A stretch of 64,000 nucleotides of DNA from UBA6136 sp044351045 (GCA_044351045.1 JBILGM010000004.1:33109-97108), one strand, 5' to 3'. Counted from the stretch's first letter, positions 27,764 through 41,175 are shown. Made by a program: numbers and translations. Notes: generated by a model from the sequence alone, not told the origin.

Positions 27764-28906
27764 TTAGCGGGTCAATCCGGTGAGGCGGAACCAATGCCAG
27801 GCGATCATCGATACCAGCAGCAGAACCAGACCCATCTGGACATAACGGTCGAGGATATCGATGCGGGCGATGACGCTGGGTCTTGATTGCTCCGTGGTCT
27901 CGTGCAACCGGTTGGAAGCCCACAGAAACAGGGCGAATAGAATCAGATTGACGAAGTAGCAGACGTTGTAAACCAGATCCAGAAACGTGGCATAGGGCAG
28001 GTTGGGCAATTTCTCCTTGTAACTCTGCTGAAGAAAGATCAGCGTCAGCAAGGCCGTTGGGGGGATGCCAAGGCGGACATCCCAGAGGGAAGAAGACAAT
28101 GAGGGCGAGAACAGGACCAACGCCATGACGACCGTCAGCGGCAGGATGAGCGTCAGCAGGGCGGCATTGGGCGATTGTTGATAAGACACCAGGAAATCTA
28201 CCTGGGGTAAGCGCACCCTCTCCGCGCTGGCCGGGGAGGTTCTGGCTCCAAAGTCCGAACCATATTCATGGAGTCGGTGGGTGATCGTGAAAGCGGTCGT
28301 TTTGTAACCCATGAGGCTGATGAATCCGCCGACACCGGAAGCAGGTTCATCGGGAACCAGGAACAGGCCATGATCGCCCTTTTTTGTCAGGGTCTCGGTA
28401 AGTTCAAGGGTTAGCGGCAAGTCCACCTTCTGAAACGGGTACCGGCGAAAGTCCATGTTGTGGGCATAAAACGCCCCGGAAAATTTGAAGCTTTGATGGT
28501 AAAGACCGTTCTGAAGACGCTGGGGTTGCGGATAGGTGGGTTCCAGCTTGAAGTCCCAACCATCAAGCTGGTTGACCCAATTCAACCATTTCTCGGGCGC
28601 AAGGCCATTGCTCAGCAACAAGGTTTGCGCGGCTTCCGGCCAGTTTAGCCAGATGCGGCCCTCGGCATTGAAGGTTTGGTCGTCGGGCGAGAACTTGTAG
28701 ATATTCTCGATATAGGCGCCAACCTGGACCGGTGTCTGTGTGGCCCACAATTGGGAATCGGTGTTCAGAGGCAGCAGGCGTTCTCGCGGTTCGATTTCTG
28801 CGGTTTCGAGCACCTGGCTGCCAATCAGCGTAAACAAAAGGGTCCAGAACCCCATGAACAAGCAAAATGCCAGAACTATGTTGCGATCCTGGTGATCCAG
28901 TTTCAT
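27764..28906 (-). CDS. Pentameric ligand-gated ion channel-like membrane protein
   Basis: About 380 residues from the ATG at 28906; a TTG 15 bases upstream is also possible. A first membrane helix lies at about 9-31. A beta-rich extracellular region of about 210 residues follows and includes VGAYIENIYKFSPDDQTF near its start and RRYPFQKVDLPL near 155-165, the position of the Cys-loop FPF/D element. Four membrane helices then lie at about 247-266, 276-294, 307-330 and 356-374, with P-x-Y between M2 and M3. This is the layout of bacterial GLIC/ELIC-type channels. Ligand and ion selectivity are unknown. It lies between mtaB and dapB. Confidence 0.65.
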   Translation of the reverse strand: MKLDHQDRNIVLAFCLFMGFWTLLFTLIGSQVLETAEIEPRERLLPLNTDSQLWATQTPVQVGAYIENIYKFSPDDQTFNAEGRIWLNWPEAAQTLLLSNGLAPEKWLNWVNQLDGWDFKLEPTYPQPQRLQNGLYHQSFKFSGAFYAHNMDFRRYPFQKVDLPLTLELTETLTKKGDHGLFLVPDEPASGVGGFISLMGYKTTAFTITHRLHEYGSDFGARTSPASAERVRLPQVDFLVSYQQSPNAALLTLILPLTVVMALVLFSPSLSSSLWDVRLGIPPTALLTLIFLQQSYKEKLPNLPYATFLDLVYNVCYFVNLILFALFLWASNRLHETTEQSRPSVIARIDILDRYVQMGLVLLLVSMIAWHWFRLTGLTR

Positions 28907-28930
28907 GGCAGTTGTATCCAAAGCATGCGG

Positions 28931-29743
28931 TCAGGCGACCGTTTTAAGTCCCAGCACATCCTGCATATCGTAAAAGCCCGCGGGTTTGCCTTCGAGCCAA
29001 GCCGCTGCCCGCATGGCGCCCTTGGCAAAGGTCATGCGGCTGGAGGCATTGTGGGTGATTTCCACGCGCTCGCCTTCGTCGGCGAACATCACGGTGTGCT
29101 CGCCGACAATGTCGCCAGCACGAATAACGGAAAAGCCGATGCTTTTCGGATCACGCTCACCGGTGTGACCTTCCCGGCCCCAAACGGCACATTCCTTGAG
29201 GTCGCGACCCAGTGCTTCGGCGACGACTTCACCCATTCGCAGGGCCGTTCCGGAGGGGGCGTCAACTTTATGACGGTGGTGGGCTTCGATGATTTCGATG
29301 TCGGTGTTGTCGCCGATGACCTTGGCGGCGATTTCCAGCAACTTCAGGCAGAGATTGACGCCGACACTCATGTTGGGGGCGAGCATGATGGGGATGTCAC
29401 GGGCCGCTCGGTCGATGGTGTCGCGCTCTTCTGCACTGAAGCCGGTGGTACCGATCACTATGCGCTTGCCATGCTGGCGGCAGAGTTCCAGAGCGGCGAT
29501 AGCTGGCTCGGGACGGGTGAAATCCACCAGTACGTCGACATCAGATATCACGGCGGCGAGGCTATCGGTAACGGCAATGCCCTGCGGCGAAAGGCCGGCC
29601 AGCGTGCCGGCGTCGGTGCCGATGGCCGGGCTGCCGGGTCGCTCCAGGGCGGCCGCCAGTTGCAGGTGTTCCGCATTGATGCAGGCATTGATCAGCGCAT
29701 GGCCCATGCGGCCTGCCGCGCCGTGGATGGCGACTCGTATCAT
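28931..29743 (-). CDS. dapB: DapB, 4-hydroxy-tetrahydrodipicolinate reductase
   Basis: A 270-residue enzyme beginning MIRVAIHGAAGRMG, the dinucleotide-binding motif, at the ATG at 29743. The substrate-binding stretch EAHHRHKVDAPSGTA and a C-terminal ARDIPIMLAPNMSVGVN-type region are present. It reduces the cyclic intermediate in lysine and diaminopimelate synthesis in the cytoplasm. It lies downstream of dnaJ in the same direction, but an intrinsic terminator at 29774-29800 separates them, so it probably has its own promoter. Confidence 0.95.
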   Translation of the reverse strand: MIRVAIHGAAGRMGHALINACINAEHLQLAAALERPGSPAIGTDAGTLAGLSPQGIAVTDSLAAVISDVDVLVDFTRPEPAIAALELCRQHGKRIVIGTTGFSAEERDTIDRAARDIPIMLAPNMSVGVNLCLKLLEIAAKVIGDNTDIEIIEAHHRHKVDAPSGTALRMGEVVAEALGRDLKECAVWGREGHTGERDPKSIGFSVIRAGDIVGEHTVMFADEGERVEITHNASSRMTFAKGAMRAAAWLEGKPAGFYDMQDVLGLKTVA

Positions 29744-29773
29744 GTTGATTTTCCGGTTGCTGCTTGAGTGGGC

Positions 29774-29800
29774 AAAAAAGTGGGCGCCTGGGGCGCCCAC
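29774..29800 (-). terminator. Terminator between dnaJ and dapB
   Basis: A perfect 9-bp GC-rich stem (29780-29788 with 29792-29800, loop tgg) is followed, on the minus strand, by six T (29774-29779). Confidence 0.88.
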
Positions 29801-29823
29801 GAATCTCTTGATTGGCCTTGGCG

Positions 29824-30954
29824 TCAGAGTCCGATTTTATCGAAAAACTGTTTGACGCCATCCAGCCAGCCATGCGCCTGGGGACTGTGCTTGCTGCCGC
29901 CCCCGGTCAGGGATTCATCGAACTGCTTGATCAGGTCCATTTGCTCCTTATTGAGATGGACGGGGGTTTCGATGCGGACGCGGCACATCAGGTCGCCCAC
30001 GGCGCCCCCGCGTACCGGCTTGACCCCCTTGCCGCTCAGTCTGAACATGCGGCCAGTTTGGGTTTCGGCCGGAATTTTCAAGGCGACCTTGCCGGCAAGT
30101 GTGGGGACTTCGACCTCCCCACCCAGGCAGGCCTTCGGGAAGCTGATGGGGACCTCGCAGTAGAGGTTGGCGCCATCGCGGGTAAAGATCGCGTGATCCT
30201 TGACGTTGACCTGAACGTACAGGTCGCCCGCCGACGCGCCCGACTCTCCGGCTTCACCTTCGCCAGACAGGCGAATGCGGTCGCCGGTGTCGACGCCGGC
30301 CGGCACCTTGACGGAAAGCGTCTTGGTGTCCTGGATGCGACCCTGACCATGACAAGAGCGGCAGGGGTCCTTGATTTGCTTGCCGGACCCGCGACAGGTG
30401 GGGCAGGTTTGCTGCACGGAAAAAAAGCCCTGCTGCATGCGCACCGCGCCGTGGCCATGACAGGTGGGGCAGGTCGTGACCGCCGACCCCTTGTTGGCGC
30501 CCGATCCGTCGCAGCTCTTGCAATCAACCAGGGTCGGAATCTGAATCTTGACTTCGGTTCCGGCAACGGCCTCTTCCAGCGTGATTTCCAGGTTGTAACG
30601 CAAGTCTGAACCACGCTGTGGCCCACCGCGACCGCGCGAACCGCCACCGCCGAAGATGTCGCCAAACACATCGCCGAAGATGTCACTGAAATTCCCGCCG
30701 CCAAAGCCCTGGCCGCCGCCCATCGAGGGGTCGACGCCGGCATGGCCGAACTGGTCATAGGCGGAGCGTTTCTTGGGGTCGGAGAGCACGTCGTGCGCCT
30801 CCTTGACTTTCTTGAACTGCTCCTCGGCCTCGGGATTGTCGCGATTCCGATCTGGGTGGTACTTCATCGCCAGACGGCGGAAGCTCTTCTTGATCTCGTC
30901 GTCGCTCGCATTGCGGGACACGCCCAGCAGCTGGTAATAGTCTTCTTTCGCCAT
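29824..30954 (-). CDS. dnaJ: DnaJ, Hsp40 co-chaperone
   Basis: A 376-residue type I Hsp40. It has the J domain with HPD at 33-35, a Gly/Phe-rich linker (about 75-115), four CxxCxGxG zinc-finger repeats (about 135-205) and C-terminal substrate-binding domains. It delivers unfolded proteins to DnaK and stimulates its ATPase. It is downstream of dnaK with a GC-rich stem-loop between them. Confidence 0.97.
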   Translation of the reverse strand: MAKEDYYQLLGVSRNASDDEIKKSFRRLAMKYHPDRNRDNPEAEEQFKKVKEAHDVLSDPKKRSAYDQFGHAGVDPSMGGGQGFGGGNFSDIFGDVFGDIFGGGGSRGRGGPQRGSDLRYNLEITLEEAVAGTEVKIQIPTLVDCKSCDGSGANKGSAVTTCPTCHGHGAVRMQQGFFSVQQTCPTCRGSGKQIKDPCRSCHGQGRIQDTKTLSVKVPAGVDTGDRIRLSGEGEAGESGASAGDLYVQVNVKDHAIFTRDGANLYCEVPISFPKACLGGEVEVPTLAGKVALKIPAETQTGRMFRLSGKGVKPVRGGAVGDLMCRVRIETPVHLNKEQMDLIKQFDESLTGGGSKHSPQAHGWLDGVKQFFDKIGL

Positions 30955-31005
30955 AACGCAAAATGCCGCGTCAGAGTCGCGGCTTGGAAAGTCAGTTGAT
31001 TGAGT

Positions 31006-31029
31006 GGGGGCGGGTTGAAGCCCGCCCCC
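31006..31029 (-). other. Stem-loop between dnaK and dnaJ
   Basis: A perfect 9-bp stem (gggggcggg with cccgccccc, loop of six). No T tract follows in the direction of transcription, so it may attenuate transcription, protect the dnaK message end or act as a processing site. Confidence 0.6.
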
Positions 31030-31050
31030 GGCGATCGTGCGAGGGAACGA

Positions 31051-32982
<1,932 letters not shown>

Positions 32983-33093
32983 TTATTTCTCCGGGTAAAA
33001 CGTTATAAATCTGGGGTTCAAATCAAACTGGGGTGGATATGGGGAGCCTCAATCTCATTTCAAGCGGACTGGGCAGGATCCCTTTGTCCTGGC

Positions 33094-33657
33094 TTAGCTG
33101 ATGCCCTGAGCAACCACCACCATGGCGGGCCGGAGCAGACGGTCATTGAGCAGATAGCCTTTCTGATACACCTTGATGACCGTATTGGGTTCGGCTTCGT
33201 CGGTGGGTTGAGTCGCCATAGCCTGATGCAGCTCGGGATTGAATCGCTCGCCCTCGGGATCGATCGGCGTCACATTGAATTTTTCCAGGCTGGCCAGAAG
33301 TTGCTTGAGGGTCAGTTCCATACCCTCGCGCAATTTCTGCACGTCGGGGTTGTCGCCGGTTTCAACGCTCAGTCCCAGTTCCAGGCTGTCGGCCACGGGC
33401 AACAGCTCGCGAGCGAATTTTTCAAGCCCGAATTTATGGGCATTCTGAAGATCCTTTTCCGAACGACGTTTGAGGTTTTCCAGCTCTGCCTGGGTCCGGA
33501 CAAATTTTTCCCAGTTCTCCTCGGCCAGTCGGGCGGTCTTGGCGAGTTCCTCGGTCAATTGATCCGGTGGCAACGTGTTTGTCTCTCCAGTTGTCTGTAA
33601 TTCCAGTTCTGCGCTGTTCAATTCGGCTTCTTCAGGCAAAGTATCTTCATGGCTCAT
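33094..33657 (-). CDS. grpE: GrpE, nucleotide exchange factor for DnaK
   Basis: A 187-residue protein: acidic N-terminus, long coiled coil (about 35-90, ENWEKFVRTQAELENLKRR), and a C-terminal beta domain with HQAMATQ and VYQKGYLLNDRLLRPAMV. It opens the DnaK nucleotide site. It sits between hrcA and dnaK in the heat-shock operon. Confidence 0.96.
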   Translation of the reverse strand: MSHEDTLPEEAELNSAELELQTTGETNTLPPDQLTEELAKTARLAEENWEKFVRTQAELENLKRRSEKDLQNAHKFGLEKFARELLPVADSLELGLSVETGDNPDVQKLREGMELTLKQLLASLEKFNVTPIDPEGERFNPELHQAMATQPTDEAEPNTVIKVYQKGYLLNDRLLRPAMVVVAQGIS

Positions 33658-33738
33658 GAGGAGCGGCTCCGTTCGTACGTCTGAGTTTCAGGGTGGCAAC
33701 CGCCCGGCTTCATGGGTTGGCGGGCGATCTGGGATTTT

Positions 33739-34797
33739 TCAAGTTGGGGGCAGGGATTTGTGATTCAAGGCCGCCCCGACGAGTTTTGCCGTCAGATCGA
33801 CCAGCGAAATGACTCGCGCGTACTCCATGCGGGTGGGGCCAATGACGCCCAGAACCCCCGCCACGCGGTCATTGATTGAGTAAGCCGAGGTTACCAGGCT
33901 GCACTGCCCAAGGGCTTGGTGACCGGATTCTTCGCCGATAAAAATCTTGACTCCCGGGGATTCGATGCAGCGATCCAGCAGTTGTGCCATCTCTTCCTTC
34001 TGATGCAGCGTCTCGAACAAGGGGCGGAATTGATCCATGTTGGCGAGTTCCGAGAAATCCATCAGGTTGATTTCTCCGGTCAGGAAGAGCGGTTTGCGGC
34101 GCTTTTTGGGTTCTTCCAGTGCCAGTTCGGTAAGCGCGGCCGCATCGATGATTTCCTGGCTGAGACGCTCACGTGTCTCCCTGACCTCGCGCAGCAGAAC
34201 TTCGCGGACTCGGGCGATGTCTTTGCCGGCATACCGCTGGTTGAGGAAGTTCGCGGCGGCCTGGAGTTCCGCATGCGAGAAATCGCGGGGGGTATGGATG
34301 ATCTTGTTGTGGATTTCCTGTTGACTGGAAATCAAGATGACCAGCAGACGTCGCTCGGACAGAGGCAAAAATTCGATGTGAGAGAAAACGTTCGTTTCCC
34401 GTTTGGGCAGCGTGACGATACCGGCCATGTGGGTCACTTCTGAAAGGAGGCGCGATGCAGTTTCCAGAAGCTCCCGCGGGGACTCGGGGTCATCCAGATC
34501 ATCACGGATCTGCCGTATCACCTCTTGTTGCAGCGGCTTGACCGTCAGTAGGGTGTCGATGAAGAGGCGGTAACCCGAGACCGTGGGCATCCGGCCTGCC
34601 GAGGTATGCGGTGAGGTGATCAACCCCAGTTCTTCCAGGTCGGCCATCACGTTACGTATGGTGGCCGGACTCAGGTTAAGTCCCGCGTCGCGAGACAGCG
34701 ACCGCGACCCCACCGGCTGACCTTCGTTGATGTAGCGCTCCACCAAAACCTTGAGCAGGTGCTGTGCGCGTTCGGTCAATTGCGGGGGGGTTGACAC
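33739..34797 (-). CDS. hrcA: HrcA, heat-shock repressor
   Basis: About 352 residues from a GTG at 34797. The longer frame from 34857 runs through the operator at 34821-34847, so the start must lie downstream of it. The N-terminal winged helix (LTERAQHLLKVLVERYINEGQPVGSRSL, then LSPATIRNVMADLEELG) and the GAF-like core (SSQQEIHNKI, VGVIGPTRMEYARV-type end) are conserved. HrcA binds CIRCE and is kept active by GroEL. With its own gene under CIRCE, it autoregulates. Confidence 0.9.
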   Translation of the reverse strand: MSTPPQLTERAQHLLKVLVERYINEGQPVGSRSLSRDAGLNLSPATIRNVMADLEELGLITSPHTSAGRMPTVSGYRLFIDTLLTVKPLQQEVIRQIRDDLDDPESPRELLETASRLLSEVTHMAGIVTLPKRETNVFSHIEFLPLSERRLLVILISSQQEIHNKIIHTPRDFSHAELQAAANFLNQRYAGKDIARVREVLLREVRETRERLSQEIIDAAALTELALEEPKKRRKPLFLTGEINLMDFSELANMDQFRPLFETLHQKEEMAQLLDRCIESPGVKIFIGEESGHQALGQCSLVTSAYSINDRVAGVLGVIGPTRMEYARVISLVDLTAKLVGAALNHKSLPPT

Positions 34798-34820
34798 TGA
34801 AATTTGGGTTGGGAAGCGGA

Positions 34821-34847
34821 TTAGCACTCTAGGGCGAAGAGTGCCGG
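34821..34847. promoter_or_regulatory. CIRCE operator upstream of hrcA
   Basis: The left arm ttagcactc is a perfect CIRCE half. After a 9-base spacer the right arm is gagtgccgg, matching the consensus gagtgctaa at the first six bases. The spacing is exact. It is a degenerate but likely functional HrcA site. Confidence 0.75.
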
Positions 34848-35026
34848 AAGCTAGCAATCCCCAGATTAGGTGTCAAGAACTTCGTACTATAACCACTCAC
34901 GGGCCACCGCCTCATTGCAGTCCTTTATGCTGCTTACCCAAGGCCCCCATCCTGCCGATAAAATGCCCACTCTGGCCCTGTGTTCGGTTACCTTACTTGA
35001 TCGGTCCTCATCCTTTTTGAAATCCC

Positions 35027-35917
35027 ATGCAAGCATCCGTGAAATTTGGTGTGGCCGCGCTGATCGGCAAATCGGACGCGGATCGAATAGCGGAGACGCT
35101 TACTGAGCTTTATGAGCATCTGGTCAAGCGAGGCCTCAGGGTAGTAGTGGAAACCGCCTCTGTGGCCTTTGTCGGCGGCGCGACCCCCGAGTCAGGGTCT
35201 CTTGCCGAACTCGGTGAGTGCTGCGATTTCGCGGTAGTGGTGGGTGGAGACGGGACTTTATTATCAGCTGCTCGTGGACTGGCTGCCTACGATATTCCGC
35301 TGATCGGCGTTAATCTCGGACGCTTGGGTTTTCTGGTGGACATTTCCCCTGCGGACATCGCTACCCATCTCGACGATGTTCTCGAGGGACGTTACAGCGA
35401 AGAGGAACGCTTCATTCTTGGAGCCCGGATCATCCGGCATGGCGAGGTGATCTACCGCCAATCCGCCATCAATGATGTCGTGGTGCATCGGTCCAATGCG
35501 ACGAGCATGATAGAGATCATGACGTATATCAATGGCGTATTCCTGAATTCCCAGCGTTCCGACGGGCTCATTGTCTCGACGCCAACGGGGTCCACGGCTT
35601 ACGCCCTCTCCGCCGGTGGCCCGATTCTCTCGCCGACGCTAAGCGCGATTGTTCTTGCTCCCATCAATCCGCATGCGCTGACGAACCGGCCCATCGTGGT
35701 GGGGGGCGAAAGCGTGGTGGGGATTTCCTTCAGGCCCAGCAAGCAATTTGGCGCGCAGTTAGTGTGTGACAATGTTTCTAGTCCTGATCTGGAGGTCGAC
35801 GATCTTGTTGAAATTAGGAAGGAACCCAAGCCTTTCAGGCTCCTGCACCCGCTGGGTTATGACTTTTTTGAGATTCTCCGGGCTAAGCTGAACTGGAGTT
35901 CGGGATACCGCGCCTAA
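35027..35917 (+). CDS. nadK: NAD kinase
   Basis: A 296-residue enzyme with the GGDGT motif (73-77), NLGRLGFL, a NDVVVHR segment (usually NEVVVHR) and the glycine-rich TPTGSTAYALSAGGPI. It phosphorylates NAD to NADP using ATP. It is divergent from hrcA and three bases ahead of recN, an arrangement common in gammaproteobacteria. Confidence 0.96.
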   Translation: MQASVKFGVAALIGKSDADRIAETLTELYEHLVKRGLRVVVETASVAFVGGATPESGSLAELGECCDFAVVVGGDGTLLSAARGLAAYDIPLIGVNLGRLGFLVDISPADIATHLDDVLEGRYSEEERFILGARIIRHGEVIYRQSAINDVVVHRSNATSMIEIMTYINGVFLNSQRSDGLIVSTPTGSTAYALSAGGPILSPTLSAIVLAPINPHALTNRPIVVGGESVVGISFRPSKQFGAQLVCDNVSSPDLEVDDLVEIRKEPKPFRLLHPLGYDFFEILRAKLNWSSGYRA

Positions 35918-35920
35918 ACT

Positions 35921-37612
35921 ATGTTGATTCATCTGGATATTCGCGATCTGGCCGTCGTTGCGTCGCTTAATCTTTCCTTTAGGTCAGGCTTGTCCGTTCT
36001 GACCGGCGAGACCGGTGCGGGCAAGTCCATTCTCTTGACGGCACTGGGCTTGGCTCTGGGAGATCGGGCCGACTCCGCTTTTATTCGCCCCGGGGCACAG
36101 AAGGCCGAGATCAATCTGACTTTCGATTTAAGCGACAGCCCCCAAGCCAAGGCCTGGCTGGAGGAGCAGGAACTCGCCGATGGGGAAGAATGTCTGGTGC
36201 GCCGGGTCATCGCGGCGGACGGTCGCTCCCGCGCCTTTGTGAATGGTAGCCCGTTGACGCTTCAGTCGCTGCAGGAATTTGGGCAGGGTCTGGTTGAAAT
36301 CCACGGTCAGCATGCCCATGTCCAGTTGACTAAGCCGACAGAGCAGCGTCGCATTCTGGATGCCGCCGCAGGCAATGGTGAGCTGCTCTCGCAAACGAAT
36401 GCAATTTACCGCCGTTGGCGATACTTGAGCGATGAGTTGAATCGACTTACCAATCACGCCTCTGATCGGGCGGCCCGACTGGACTTGCTGCGGTTTCAGG
36501 TGGAAGAACTTGAGCAGCAGGATATCGCCGCCCTTAGCTATGCGGACCTGGTGGAAGCGCATGTTCGACAGGCCAATGTAGATCGGATTCTCGAGGTCGG
36601 GCAAGCTGAACTGAATAGTCTTTACGAAGACGAGGCCCACTCGGTCAGCGCACGCCTCGCTCATGCCGTTCATGCGCTGTCCGATCTAAGCCGGTTGGCA
36701 CCGGAATTCAGCGAAACAGTGAGTCTGCTTGAGGAGGCTCAGCTCCAGGTCAAGGAGGCGTCGCTGCAGCTGCGCCGTGAACTGGAGCGCCAGGAGTCGG
36801 ACCCCAACAGCCTCGCTGTGCTGGAACAGCGCTTATCGGATGTACATCGCCTGGCTCGCAAGCACCAGATCCGGCCGGAAGAATTGCCGGTGCATTTCAG
36901 CAACCTGCAAGGCGAACTGACCGCCCTGCAGGGGGGTGCCGAGAGTACCGAGGCGCTTCGTCTTGAGTTGGAACAGGTTCGGGGAGACTACAGCTGGTTG
37001 GCAGCGGAACTCTCGAATCGTCGACAGTCTGCTGCAAAGCGGCTGGAGTCAAAGATTTCAGAAATCATTCGCGAACTGGGCATGCCGCAGGGACAGTTTC
37101 GGGTTTCCGTCCAGACGGATGTCGACAAGGAGCCGTCCGCCTTTGGTCAGGATGCGGTGGAGTTTCTGGTCAGTGCCAATCCCGGTATTCCGCCGCGACC
37201 GCTTGCTCGGGTGGCTTCGGGGGGTGAGCTTTCGCGTATTAGTCTGGCCATTCAGGTAGCTGCCATGGAGGGCAAGAATGTCCCTACCCTGATTTTCGAT
37301 GAGGTCGACAGCGGGATCGGGGGCGGTATCGCGGAGGTGGTTGGACAGAAATTGCGGCTACTGGGTGGTGATAGACAGATTTTCTGCGTAACCCACCTGC
37401 CGCAGGTGTCGGTGCAGGGTCATCATCACATGCTGGTCGAGAAGAAGACCCGTGGTGAAGCAACTCAATCACAAGTTCGAGAAATCGATGGGGCAGAGCG
37501 AACGGCGGAAATCGCCCGAATGCTGGGGGGCGTTGTCATAACGGAGCAAACGATGGCGCATGCCGAGGAGATGCTGGCGATGGCGGCCGGGGCCCATTCG
37601 GGGCCGGTTTGA
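35921..37612 (+). CDS. recN: RecN, SMC-like DNA repair ATPase
   Basis: A 563-residue protein with Walker A GETGAGKS (29-36), a long coiled-coil middle, the signature LARVASGGELSRISLA and Walker B TLIFDEVDSGIGG followed by the CVTHLPQV switch. It acts in double-strand break repair, holding broken ends. It is nearly fused to nadK (three-base gap). No strong terminator follows; a weak palindrome lies at 37673-37693. Confidence 0.96.
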   Translation: MLIHLDIRDLAVVASLNLSFRSGLSVLTGETGAGKSILLTALGLALGDRADSAFIRPGAQKAEINLTFDLSDSPQAKAWLEEQELADGEECLVRRVIAADGRSRAFVNGSPLTLQSLQEFGQGLVEIHGQHAHVQLTKPTEQRRILDAAAGNGELLSQTNAIYRRWRYLSDELNRLTNHASDRAARLDLLRFQVEELEQQDIAALSYADLVEAHVRQANVDRILEVGQAELNSLYEDEAHSVSARLAHAVHALSDLSRLAPEFSETVSLLEEAQLQVKEASLQLRRELERQESDPNSLAVLEQRLSDVHRLARKHQIRPEELPVHFSNLQGELTALQGGAESTEALRLELEQVRGDYSWLAAELSNRRQSAAKRLESKISEIIRELGMPQGQFRVSVQTDVDKEPSAFGQDAVEFLVSANPGIPPRPLARVASGGELSRISLAIQVAAMEGKNVPTLIFDEVDSGIGGGIAEVVGQKLRLLGGDRQIFCVTHLPQVSVQGHHHMLVEKKTRGEATQSQVREIDGAERTAEIARMLGGVVITEQTMAHAEEMLAMAAGAHSGPV

Positions 37613-37795
37613 CAGGGTGCGAATGCAGTCCGGATCATCAAGATGCTAACGCACTGAGAAACATAGATTTATTGCCCGGGAAATTTTCGGGCATGCTGCG
37701 GTGACGGACCCAAGGCAAGGGGGTTGGCTGCCATCTGATAGTATTGCGTCCCTATTTATTGGGAATCGTCTAGGTTCCAGTGAGGAAAAGATATT

Positions 37796-39718
<1,923 letters not shown>

Positions 39719-39746
39719 AACTGACCAGACCGATCTGTGTGGCTTG

Positions 39747-39777
39747 AGCCCCTGCTTCGACAGGGGCTTGGTTTTTT
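39747..39777 (+). terminator. Terminator after ftsH
   Basis: An 8-bp stem (agcccctg/caggggct, loop cttcga) is followed by a run of six T. Confidence 0.9.
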
Positions 39778-39831
39778 AATCGGACGGTCGCAGTGCTCGG
39801 TCTAACGCTGGATGGGTAAATGGAGTGGAGC

Positions 39832-41175
39832 ATGAGTCGGGCGTATTTTGGAACGGATGGTATTCGCGGCAAGGTGGGGACCTATCCCATTACCGCGGAC
39901 TTTGTATTGAAACTGGGTTGGGCGGCCGGACGGGTTTTTGCGCGTGACCAGAAGGATCCGACGGTTCTCATCGGCAAAGACACCCGCATCTCGGGGTACA
40001 TGTTTGAATCCGCACTGGAAGCTGGTCTTTCCGCAGCGGGGGTCAATACGCAGTTGATGGGGCCGATGCCGACACCGGCCATCTCATATTTGACACGGAC
40101 TTTTCGCGCGGAAGCCGGCATTGTCATCAGTGCGTCACATAATCCCTATTACGATAACGGCATCAAGTTTTTTGGACCGGATGGCCTAAAGTTGTCGGAT
40201 GACATAGAGCGATTGATCGAGAGCGAGATCGATCAGCCGATGACCACCGTGGACTCCTCGCGTATCGGTAAAGCCAGTCGCCTCAAGGATGCTGCAGGTC
40301 GCTATATCGAATTCTGCAAAAGCACGATCGCCACCGGTATGGACTTTGACGGGGTTAAGCTGGTCGTCGATTGTGCTCATGGATCGACCTACCACGTTGC
40401 GCCGTTTGTTTTCTCCGAATTAGGTGCCACTGTCATCACCATGGGCGACCACCCCAATGGTTTCAATATCAACGAAGGCGTGGGCGCGACCAAGCCGGAA
40501 TCCCTGGCGAAGAAGGTGCTCGAAGAGGGCGCAGACTTCGGTCTGGCCCTCGATGGTGATGGGGATCGGTTGATCATGGTCGATCATGCGGGGCGCATTG
40601 TCGATGGCGATGAAGTTCTATTCATCATTGCGTCGGCCAGGCAGGCGCGAGGCGAATTGTCGGGGCCTGTGATCGGAACCCTGATGACCAATCTGGGTCT
40701 GGAGCATGCTCTATCGAAGTCTGGCATTGGCCTCAAGCGGGCGGCTGTGGGCGACCGTTATGTCATGGAGATGATGTTGGCCCATCAAAGCACCTTGGGT
40801 GGAGAGAGTTCAGGCCACATCATTTGCCGTGATCGCATCCCGACGGGCGATGGCATTGTGGCGGCGTTGCAGGTCATGGAGGCCATGCGATCGAGCGGGA
40901 AAGGCCTCGCCGACTTGCTCGGGGCGATGGACAAATATCCGCAGTGTCTGGTCAATGTCAAGGTCAGGGAGCGGGTAAATCTGGATCAGCTTGATGCCGT
41001 GCAAAGTTTGAAACTTGAGGTGGAGCGGGAACTGGCGGGGCAGGGAAGAGTCTTGTTGAGGTCTTCAGGAACTGAACCCTTGGTTCGGGTCATGGTCGAG
41101 GGTGCCGATGTTGAAAAGGTGAGAAGCCTTGCCGACAAACTTGCATCGGCGGTGGCCGATGCGCTGGGGCACTGA
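39832..41175 (+). CDS. glmM: GlmM, phosphoglucosamine mutase
   Basis: A 447-residue enzyme from the ATG at 39832 (MSRAYFGTDGIRG). It has the phosphoserine loop ISASHNPY (S102), the metal loop LDGDGDR, the sugar-binding GGESSGH and the phosphate-binding RSSGTEP. It converts glucosamine-6-phosphate to glucosamine-1-phosphate for UDP-GlcNAc, which feeds peptidoglycan and the lipid A genes at 58-62 kb. Confidence 0.97.
   Translation: MSRAYFGTDGIRGKVGTYPITADFVLKLGWAAGRVFARDQKDPTVLIGKDTRISGYMFESALEAGLSAAGVNTQLMGPMPTPAISYLTRTFRAEAGIVISASHNPYYDNGIKFFGPDGLKLSDDIERLIESEIDQPMTTVDSSRIGKASRLKDAAGRYIEFCKSTIATGMDFDGVKLVVDCAHGSTYHVAPFVFSELGATVITMGDHPNGFNINEGVGATKPESLAKKVLEEGADFGLALDGDGDRLIMVDHAGRIVDGDEVLFIIASARQARGELSGPVIGTLMTNLGLEHALSKSGIGLKRAAVGDRYVMEMMLAHQSTLGGESSGHIICRDRIPTGDGIVAALQVMEAMRSSGKGLADLLGAMDKYPQCLVNVKVRERVNLDQLDAVQSLKLEVERELAGQGRVLLRSSGTEPLVRVMVEGADVEKVRSLADKLASAVADALGH

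Noticed and set aside
37673..37693. Palindrome after recN as a terminator
   Set aside because: The arms meet almost without a loop and no T tract follows.
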